DNA of 64,000 bases from DASSWB01 sp035705495 (lineage in GTDB: Bacteria; Bacteroidota; Bacteroidia; Flavobacteriales; Flavobacteriaceae), in NCBI GenBank assembly GCA_035705495.1, contig DASSWB010000042.1:1-64000 (forward strand), read 5' to 3'. Positions within the stretch are counted from its first letter, which is position 1. Each line of letters opens with the position of its first letter. Under the pieces are notes generated by a model. The model made no database searches and was not told the origin of the DNA. It saw nothing but the letters and a program-made list of their open reading frames with translations. Shown here piece by piece: positions 58,225 through 64,000 of this stretch. Made by a program: the position numbers and the translations under genes.

Positions 58225-59489
58225 TTTAAAACATCTTTCTTGGCATCCTGTAGTATTAACCCCACATATTCAGTGGGAAAGTTTTCATTTGTTATAGTCG
58301 CATTGTAAAGATGGTTTTGATAGATAGATCCGAACTGATGGGCAACGAAATTAGAAGTGTAGACAGCTCCGTAAACTTCTCCTTTCAATTCGATGTTCCC
58401 ATTACAGAATAGCTCCCCTCTTATGGTAGCGCCTTCTTCCAAAAGTACCTGTGGTTGGTAATTGTTGGGGTCATATTTTCCTAAATATGCAACGATCCCT
58501 TTAACGGTGGAATTCTTCTTCATTAAAATTTTGTCCCCTGCCACAAATTGAGAACCTTCTGAATGGTCTGAATCCTTTTCTGAATAAAGTATAATTGCTG
58601 AAGGATAATTCAGCACTGTATTTTCCCCCACAGTTATTTTATCTTTTGCAATGGTCTGAAAGGTTCCGGTAACATGATCCTGTATTTCTATTTCCGGGGC
58701 TATTAAGACTACATCCTGTAGCTTTGCTGTGGCGCTGACAGTTATTTTATTTTCCGATTGAATTAAAATATGACCTGTCATTTTTATGTGTTCAAGTATA
58801 ATATCTTCCTTGGAGAAAACAACATTCAATGGCTCTAAAAATGAATTCTTGAACTGCTTTACTTTCGAGATATCGAGAAACTGCTTTTGATTGATCCCAT
58901 CCACTTTTGTGCCCATCGTTTTTATGCCCGATAAAAGCTGATCCGGGATCTGTGGCATTGCGCCACTTGTTGCCACCGAGCCATAGATAAGTCGGTCGTT
59001 ATAATAGCTGTTACCTGAAATATTCCCGGGACGGACACCCTGTCTCGGCAGAACAACATTTCCTTTTATCAAAGTCTCACCCACAAGGACCAAAGGTTTA
59101 TTATTGTCTTCCACAAATAGTGCTATTTGATTGTCCGGTTGAGCAGACCCTATCAAAGCAGCTTTTTTAAAAGTATGTTTTTTTATTTTCGAAACGGAAA
59201 TTATCTTTTCATGAACCCCCCAGAAATCCCTGTGAATTAAGACTGATCTGTAGCTTTGTGAAAGCTGTTCCAATTGTACACTGTCCTCTATTGGGATCCA
59301 ATGGTTTAAAGAATGGTAAATCCCCTTGTCAGCTGATTCTATGGTTTCAAACAAAAAACCACTTTGGATTTTATAGTGTTTTTGGGTGTGGATAAATATC
59401 AAAAATCCTGTTAGCAACAACGCTATCATCACAACTATAAAAATAGTCAACTGTAACGCGCCCGCTTTTATTTTGCGATCCATGATCAA
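58212..59489 (-). CDS. PilX/GspK-like protein with bactofilin-like beta domain (425 aa)
   Basis: Residues about 10-30 form a hydrophobic helix (LQLTIFIVVMIALLLTGFLIF) without the usual Glu5, as in PilX or GspK which cap the pseudopilus. From about residue 130 to the end the protein becomes strand repeats on the theme V-x-L-x-x-G-x-x-(I/V)-x-G (LVGETLIKGNVVLP; TIRGELFCNGNIELKGEVYGAV), which resembles polymer-forming (bactofilin-like) right-handed helices. It is a hybrid of pilin-type anchor and polymer domain; unusual and perhaps specific to Bacteroidota. Confidence 0.6.
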   Translation of the reverse strand: MIMDRKIKAGALQLTIFIVVMIALLLTGFLIFIHTQKHYKIQSGFLFETIESADKGIYHSLNHWIPIEDSVQLEQLSQSYRSVLIHRDFWGVHEKIISVSKIKKHTFKKAALIGSAQPDNQIALFVEDNNKPLVLVGETLIKGNVVLPRQGVRPGNISGNSYYNDRLIYGSVATSGAMPQIPDQLLSGIKTMGTKVDGINQKQFLDISKVKQFKNSFLEPLNVVFSKEDIILEHIKMTGHILIQSENKITVSATAKLQDVVLIAPEIEIQDHVTGTFQTIAKDKITVGENTVLNYPSAIILYSEKDSDHSEGSQFVAGDKILMKKNSTVKGIVAYLGKYDPNNYQPQVLLEEGATIRGELFCNGNIELKGEVYGAVYTSNFVAHQFGSIYQNHLYNATITNENFPTEYVGLILQDAKKDVLKWLY

Positions 59490-59944
59490 AGGGGGACTTT
59501 CTTACTCCTGTTCTTGTACCGGATCTGTATTTCCTCTGCACTCCCGTCCTGCAACGAAATCTCTTCTACAGTCTGCCCTAATTTCATTAAATACTGTTTA
59601 TTGTTGATTGTGACAACAAATACACGCTCGTTTTTTGAATCGCTTTTTTTTACCATTCCCTGATAAGTAATAAGGGGCCATTCAATTTTTACTTTTTCAG
59701 CAGAAGATGTTTTTACTGATGTGGTGTTCTTTTTCTTTATTGTTCCCAAAAATGGGTCCCGTTGCACCGGATTTATACTGAAAGTGTCAACCGTTTGAGG
59801 ATTATTAGGATTGAACTCCACAGTGAAATCGGAAATTTCCATATTCTGTTCCGTTGGATTTAAAGTCGAAAAAATCTTATACGCTATGAATCCCCAAATG
59901 CAGATTACCAGCACCAATAACAGATATGTTTTCTTTTTTGCCAT
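59486..59944 (-). CDS. GspC/PilP-like pilotin-side periplasmic protein (152 aa)
   Basis: One N-terminal membrane helix (residues about 6-24: YLLLVLVICIWGFIAYKIF) and then a periplasmic part with the PilP/GspC mark RDPFLG. A short HR-like beta domain follows (WPLITYQGMVKK, KLGQTVEEI). In type II secretion the GspC protein links the inner-membrane platform to the secretin; PilP does the same in pili. It overlaps the next gene by four bases. Confidence 0.7.
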   Translation of the reverse strand: MAKKKTYLLLVLVICIWGFIAYKIFSTLNPTEQNMEISDFTVEFNPNNPQTVDTFSINPVQRDPFLGTIKKKNTTSVKTSSAEKVKIEWPLITYQGMVKKSDSKNERVFVVTINNKQYLMKLGQTVEEISLQDGSAEEIQIRYKNRSKKVPL

Positions 59945-59951
59945 TAAATCT

Positions 59952-60311
59952 TCATTCCACGATTACAAAACTGTAAGTTGTAAATTCCGTTTGATATTCC
60001 GAATTTACAGCCTTTACCCGCCATTCGTAATTTCCTGAATTCAAAGTGCCTGTGTAATTTTGTGAAGTGACCAAAGTATCTTCTACAATTTCCATTGCTT
60101 CTGAAAAAGACGGAGTGGCTATTTGCAATTTGTAGTTGTCTACTGCCGGTACTTCTTCCCAATAAAAATTGATCTCTGTCGTGTTAAAAATAACATCATC
60201 TGCTGGAGCAATAAGTTCAACCTGTTCTTCTGAGATGTCATCCACAAAAACAACTTCCTCACATGAACAAAGAAACGGAAATGCAAGAACTGCAAATATT
60301 TTTTTTATCAT
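59952..60311 (-). CDS. Lipoprotein with FnIII-like domain (119 aa)
   Basis: Signal (start MIKKIFAVLAFPFLCSC) with the lipid Cys at residue 15 or 17. The remainder is one beta-sandwich: LIAPADDVIFNTTEINFYWEEV, YKLQIATPSF and NYEWRVKAVNSEY, typical of fibronectin type III-like domains in Bacteroidota lipoproteins. Three bases to the next gene. It belongs to the pilin-like operon and may act in the outer membrane as a docking part. Confidence 0.65.
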   Translation of the reverse strand: MIKKIFAVLAFPFLCSCEEVVFVDDISEEQVELIAPADDVIFNTTEINFYWEEVPAVDNYKLQIATPSFSEAMEIVEDTLVTSQNYTGTLNSGNYEWRVKAVNSEYQTEFTTYSFVIVE

Positions 60312-60313
60312 TT

Positions 60314-61045
60314 TTAAAATTTAAAATAATCTATTTCCTTTTTTGCTCTCTTGGCGGAAGGGTAAGTTTCCCCGGAACACGTTTCACTGATATCTATTAT
60401 ATCCGCTATGACAACTTGATGCCTTTCATTTTCCTTCCAACAGAATTTTTCCGTTTTGAAAGCAAAAACAACAGCTTCCGAAAAAGAAATGGTTTGGGTT
60501 GTTTTGCCATTTGTTCGAAGCTGCAATACATAAGCTTTGTTCCCTTCTTCTGCCAGATAAACATTATCTGCTTCCAATATGGCATTCATTTTTGATGTTG
60601 AAAAAACTAGAGATAGACCGGTAACAATCCTAGCCTCTTTTTTGTTTTCTAAATAGTTCTGAACATCTTCGTTTTCTTTATTGTTAAATTGTTTAACGAG
60701 TGCAACTTTATCGATAATATTGATATTTAAGAAATTTGGTTTACTTTCTAGAGAATCAATGTAATCTATATCCATTTCTTTCCCCTGGATAGATTTAGCT
60801 TCTGAAAAAGCTTTAAAACTTTTATTGGAAAAAGTATGTTGAGTGGTGGAAAGTTGGATAGGTTTTACTAAATGGGGAAGAGCTGCATTGTTATAATTTT
60901 TTTCTAGTACAAAATCCTTTGCATTCCCTATTCCCGCCAATGTAACCGCCTGCACTGTAATCTGTTTATTATGATTGCTTATTGAGGTGGTTCTACAACC
61001 AAAAAAAAGGATTAATGCAAGAAATATGGGAAATTTATGGATCAT
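60314..61045 (-). CDS. Lipoprotein, first gene of the pilin-like operon (243 aa)
   Basis: The start MIHKFPIFLALILFFGC gives a lipoprotein signal with lipid Cys at residue 17. The rest is a mixed alpha/beta domain I do not recognise (LKNT-type regions such as YIDSLESKPNFLNINII); the end has a Cys pair (FCWKENER, DISETCSG). Just two bases from the next gene. It may be a periplasmic or outer-membrane partner of the secretin. The operon promoter should lie in 61046-61160. Confidence 0.5.
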   Translation of the reverse strand: MIHKFPIFLALILFFGCRTTSISNHNKQITVQAVTLAGIGNAKDFVLEKNYNNAALPHLVKPIQLSTTQHTFSNKSFKAFSEAKSIQGKEMDIDYIDSLESKPNFLNINIIDKVALVKQFNNKENEDVQNYLENKKEARIVTGLSLVFSTSKMNAILEADNVYLAEEGNKAYVLQLRTNGKTTQTISFSEAVVFAFKTEKFCWKENERHQVVIADIIDISETCSGETYPSAKRAKKEIDYFKF

Positions 61046-61163
61046 TAAATTTAATTTTTGTAAATATATTTAATTTCCTAATAAATACCCTTATACTGAA
61101 ACATCTTTGGAAAATTGTTTGAATTTTATCCATAGTTCAAAATAACCTGTTGAAGGCGATTAA

Positions 61164-61415
61164 TTTTTCTTTCAAGAAAATAAATTAAAGGTTTTAAATT
61201 TTTCTGAGTCGCATATTGTCCCTCAGAAAGATTTAACCTTTAAATCGCACCAGTTTGCCGTAGAAGATGGCTATATTCGATTGTCCAACTGGAACAGGAA
61301 AACGGTTTGGGAAATCATAATTTTCAGAAAGAGAAAAATTATCGAAGTAGCAAATAGTATTTACAGACAATGTGCTTTTGAAAAGTTTTGGTCATGGTGG
61401 TGGATGAAATTATAA
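61164..61415 (+). pseudogene. Start-less coding remnant (about 83 codons)
   Basis: After a TAA at 61161 an open frame runs 83 codons without a start to TAA at 61413. The latter part reads QFAVEDGYIRLSNWNRKTVW, EIIIFRKRKIIEVANSIY and a Trp-rich end, a coherent protein-like stretch with a C-terminal helix, so this is likely the tail of a gene whose front was lost. The family is not recognised; a transposase or toxin tail is possible. Confidence 0.45.
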
Positions 61416-61418
61416 TTT

Positions 61419-61991
61419 TTACTTTATCTTCTTCTGGATGAGTTCAGATACTTTTTTTTGCAAATGTGTTTTTCCAGCTCCGGAACTTCCCAAGCTGATG
61501 CAATGCAAAGGGTTGTTGGTTTTTCTGCTCGTAAATATCAGGTACATTAAAATCCTATTGCTTACTTCGCCTATAACACCTGATTTCCCTATCAATTCAT
61601 TTGTCTTGCCTAATAGGTCTTTAGACCTTAAAAAGGTTTCGGCTTTCTTGGTCTCGGTTGCTGTAAGTTCTTTTCCTGTTGATGCTACTTGTGATTGCTC
61701 CAATAAAATGAAGCGATAGTTTTCAAGTTCCCTGGTTAAATCCTGTATGGTTCTACGTGCGATGCTCGTACCTATTTCGAGGCGTTCCGCTATTTTACGC
61801 ACCAGTTTTTCTACTTGGTTATCGTTGTACAGGTCTATTGAGTGCCTTAAAACATTATGTTCTTTGGGCTTTTGGATTGATAAAGTAATTCGTAAGGTTT
61901 CAAGCTTGGTGGTCTTGATGCCTCCCAAGATGTGGATTTCTAAATATTTGGTGCTGTACTCGTAGTTGTTCGGGTTGGATGTGTTGAACAT
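61419..61991 (-). pseudogene. Truncated P-loop ATPase-like gene (190 aa)
   Basis: The frame starts MFNTSNPNNYEYSTKYLEIHI and has a winged-helix part around residues 60-110 (AERLEIGTSIARRTIQDL). At the C terminus a Walker A (LGSSGAGKTHLQKKV) appears, but the protein stops 10 residues later (ELIQKKIK), before a Walker B or the rest of the ATPase. I recall full-length proteins of this kind as ATPase-type components of mobile elements in this phylum. It is therefore almost certainly a broken gene whose 3' part has been replaced by the remnant beside it. Confidence 0.6.
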
Positions 61992-62136
61992 TGTTAAAAA
62001 GTTTTATATCTGAATAATTATTCACAAAACTATACAATTATTCAGTTTCAAACAAGAACTATCCTATTTGTTTCTGATGTTTACTTCATCTATATTTGCA
62101 TTATATCACTCATACGAACAGTAAAACTGAATAATA

Positions 62137-62469
62137 ATGGACTTTGGCGATAGAATAACATTGGTACGCAAGCAAAAAAAACTTTCTCAAAGTGAGTTGG
62201 GTAAACTCGCTGATGTCTCTGGCGATATTGTCGGTAAGTATGAGCGTAACGAGATGAAGCCATCTATTGAGACTGCTCGTAGGTTGGCTAATGCGCTAAA
62301 TGTTACTTTGGATTATTTGGTAGGCGATAGCAATACCGTTCTTTTGGATAAGGATATCACCAATCGTATTGAAGCTATTGTTGCTATGGATAATGAAGAT
62401 AAAATCGCCCTCTTTAAAATCATCGATGCATACATACGGGATTTTAAAGCCAAAAAAGCCTACGCATAA
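62137..62469 (+). CDS. XRE-family transcriptional regulator (110 aa)
   Basis: Residues about 5-62 are an HTH_3 domain: ITLVRKQKKLSQSELGKLADVSGDIVGKY, then MKPSIETARRLANALNVTLDYLVG, the full helix 2-3 and helix 5 pattern. The C-terminal 45 residues form a short helical dimer tail (RIEAIVAMDNEDKIALFKIID). No effector domain. It is divergent from the truncated ATPase gene and may have regulated it. The 3' end overlaps the terminator of the Imm gene. Confidence 0.85.
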   Translation: MDFGDRITLVRKQKKLSQSELGKLADVSGDIVGKYERNEMKPSIETARRLANALNVTLDYLVGDSNTVLLDKDITNRIEAIVAMDNEDKIALFKIIDAYIRDFKAKKAYA

Positions 62470-62496
62470 AAAAACCACCTCTTTTTAAGGTGGCTT
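62468..62496 (-). terminator. Terminator of the Rhs-Imm operon
   Basis: On the minus strand, after the immunity gene stop at 62502, comes CCACCT, a loop of seven to eight bases and AGGTGG, followed by a run of seven Ts (complement of 62468-62474). It is a proper intrinsic terminator reading left, overlapping the 3' end of the XRE gene. Confidence 0.65.
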
Positions 62497-62501
62497 TACT
62501 T

Positions 62502-62999
62502 TTATAGAATGGTGTTTAGATTCTCTATTGCATCTCCATTAATTAAAACTTTATCAGGTTTCCAATAATCTACCACAAGCCTTATCAAAGATTCCTTATT
62601 AGCTTCACTATTATAATACTCATTTTCTTCAGGTAAAGTTATTACACAAAGATTCTTATTAAAAGGTTTATTACCATAAGCACCCAGGTTAAAACTTATT
62701 TCTGCTGATTTATTCTCATCAGCATCACCTGTCCAATAAGATACCCTTACTCCTAAATCCTCAAATTTTTTATCCCATTTTCTGTTTAAGGCGTTTTTAA
62801 AATATGCCTGCTCTAGATTAATTTTTTTTTCTAAAGCCTCTTCTTTACTTCTACCTTTCTCATACCATTGGCTAAACATTTTTTCATTATGATTCTTCAA
62901 CAATAATAAAAATTCCAATATGTTTTTAGAGCATTCCTCTACAGATGTCTTTTTATTAGACTTCCAAATAGCACTTATTGAATTTATTCTTTTTTCCAT
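62502..62999 (-). CDS. Imm52-like immunity protein (165 aa)
   Basis: Follows the Rhs toxin gene immediately on the same strand (two bases between), the standard place for an immunity gene. Residues about 8-60 (SISAIWKSNKKTSVEECSKN, then ILEFLLLLKN and FSQWYEKGRSKEEAL) match the Imm52 pattern. Imm52 is known to be paired with Tox-REase-5 toxins. The product is soluble, about the usual length, and would bind the toxin tip in the cytoplasm of the producer. Confidence 0.7.
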   Translation of the reverse strand: MEKRINSISAIWKSNKKTSVEECSKNILEFLLLLKNHNEKMFSQWYEKGRSKEEALEKKINLEQAYFKNALNRKWDKKFEDLGVRVSYWTGDADENKSAEISFNLGAYGNKPFNKNLCVITLPEENEYYNSEANKESLIRLVVDYWKPDKVLINGDAIENLNTIL

Positions 63000-63001
63000 A
63001 A

Positions 63002-64000
63002 TTATTGACGTGGCGTATGTATTAGTTCGATTCCTTCTATATCATTCTTTTTAAATAAATTTTGAGTAGCTTCCATTACGCTTTTATTTTCAAAATGCCA
63101 TTGCACTTTAGCACCATCCGCAGCTTTAAGCTGTCTATTCGCTTGGTCTAATAGACCATCTGCTCCTTTAAACCATTTTTGAAAATTACCATCTTTAGCA
63201 ACAAAGTTCTCCATACCAGATTTAGCATCTAGCAAGACACCACTATCTGTTACTCCATCAAATTTCACACCATTTAATTTGAAGCTTTGACTTGCATCAA
63301 CTCCTGTTACTTGTTTTTGGAAACTTGATGCAGCATCACTCATACTCTCTCCTGCATTAATCCATTTTCCTGATTTGATAACATCGCTTACTTTACCAAT
63401 AGTTCTCAATTCGGACAACATAAAGAGTCCCAAGATTCTACTTCCCCAACCAAGTTTTTCTCCAGATATTAAATCAGACCCTGTAAACGTTTCTATAAAG
63501 CCTTTTGCATCTCCTACAACAGGAATAAAATCAGTACCAGTAGCCGCTCCTTTTTTAGAACCTTCTTTATATGCTGCTCTTTCAGAAGGCGTTAAGTTCT
63601 GTAAGTTAGGGTCTCTTGAATTTAAATCCCAAGAACTTTCCAGTCCTTCCAATTCAGGTGCGTGTATCGGTTGGTTTGAAGAAAATTGATATGGTGTCAT
63701 CCATTCGTATTTTTCAGTTAATGGGTCTATCTGCCAGAACCTTCCAATTGCTGGGTCGCTCATACGGTATTTCCACTCATGAGTGTTCAGTCCTAAATCC
63801 TCTGTAAATTCTTGGTCTTGAAAAGTCTTTAAATTATTCTCAACACCATAACTATTACCATTATATCCACGATGTTCGAGCCCAAATGGATAGAAATTCC
63901 GCTCCTTTCTGATTTCAGAACTGTTCACCGAACCATTACCATTATCGTCAGCAAAAGTTATCCGTGTATTCCCTAAATGGTCTTTCAGATAGTACACATA
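63002..64000 (-). CDS. Rhs-family toxin, C-terminal part (partial)
   Basis: Runs off the right edge of the window; only the last 331 residues are seen. The Rhs core ends in YYLKDHLGNTRITFADD, YPFGLEHRGYNGNSYGVEN, KYRMSDPAIGRFWQIDP and APELEGLESS. Then a pre-toxin segment (GTDFIPVVGDAKGFIETFTG) and a C-terminal domain like Tox-REase-5: KLNGVKFDGVTDSGVLLDAKSG with Asp and a later lysine, and a Trp/His segment (VQWHFENKSV). It would be delivered to rivals and cut their DNA; immunity is the next gene. Confidence 0.85.
   Translation of the reverse strand, partial: YVYYLKDHLGNTRITFADDNGNGSVNSSEIRKERNFYPFGLEHRGYNGNSYGVENNLKTFQDQEFTEDLGLNTHEWKYRMSDPAIGRFWQIDPLTEKYEWMTPYQFSSNQPIHAPELEGLESSWDLNSRDPNLQNLTPSERAAYKEGSKKGAATGTDFIPVVGDAKGFIETFTGSDLISGEKLGWGSRILGLFMLSELRTIGKVSDVIKSGKWINAGESMSDAASSFQKQVTGVDASQSFKLNGVKFDGVTDSGVLLDAKSGMENFVAKDGNFQKWFKGADGLLDQANRQLKAADGAKVQWHFENKSVMEATQNLFKKNDIEGIELIHTPRQ

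Overview
The window is AT-rich, tightly packed DNA that reads as a member of the Bacteroidota, most likely a flavobacterium. The supporting signs are start codons without clear Shine-Dalgarno sequences, promoter-like TTG...TAnnTTTG pairs, a Bacteroidota-type tyrosine recombinase and several small families that I know mainly from Flavobacteriia. No rRNA gene, intact tRNA gene, complete insertion sequence or CRISPR array was found.

Region 1 (1-18370) is the DNA-metabolism and control half of a prophage or phage-derived element, almost entirely on the minus strand. From right to left it holds a cI-like repressor (17027) and a divergent switch, a LuxR-type HTH protein, a DUF3127 OB-fold protein, a YopX-like protein, an HNH-like protein, a DnaA domain IV-like protein, a helicase-methyltransferase fusion, an NdpA-like nucleoid protein, a clamp-like protein, a cytosine-5 methyltransferase, a DUF1376 replication protein with a DnaC-type loader, a terminase-small-like protein, a DEDDh exonuclease, a family X polymerase-like protein, an HD hydrolase, an SPFH protein and an ASCH-like protein. 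The element ends at 18329-18370 in the displaced 3' half of a tRNA-Phe, which is an attachment site. No head, tail or lysis genes are inside the window.

Region 2 (18371-25852) starts with a tRNA-type terminator, then a two-gene minus-strand unit of a membrane KAP NTPase and a 1004-residue SIR2 protein, a probable antiphage system. Region 3 (26000-32260) is a compact plus-strand operon with overlapping genes: HTH protein, SF3-like helicase, family A DNA polymerase, Rep-like protein, tyrosine recombinase and a small protein. It looks like a mobile element with its own replication genes and no capsid genes.

Region 4 (32260-49000) is accessory DNA. It has three related hairpin-rich intergenic elements around small gene cassettes, a C39-like cysteine protease-like gene, a 22-bp iteron array in front of a winged-helix Rep-like gene, a DUF488 / unknown / PLD-nuclease cluster, an HsdR-like broken gene, an NdpA-like gene coupled to a membrane coiled-coil gene, a lone SIR2-like gene and a PD-(D/E)XK nuclease. 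Region 5 (49316-55406) is a complete Wadjet (JetABCD) condensin-type plasmid-defence operon lying between two diverged repeats.

Region 6 (56112-61045) looks like core chromosome: a type II secretion / type IV pilus-like assembly operon (two lipoproteins, a GspC/PilP-like protein, three pseudopilin-like proteins and GspF), without its ATPase or secretin in view. Region 7 (61164-64000) holds gene remnants, an XRE regulator, and the 3' end of an Rhs toxin gene (Tox-REase-5-like tip) with its Imm52-like immunity gene, running off the window edge.
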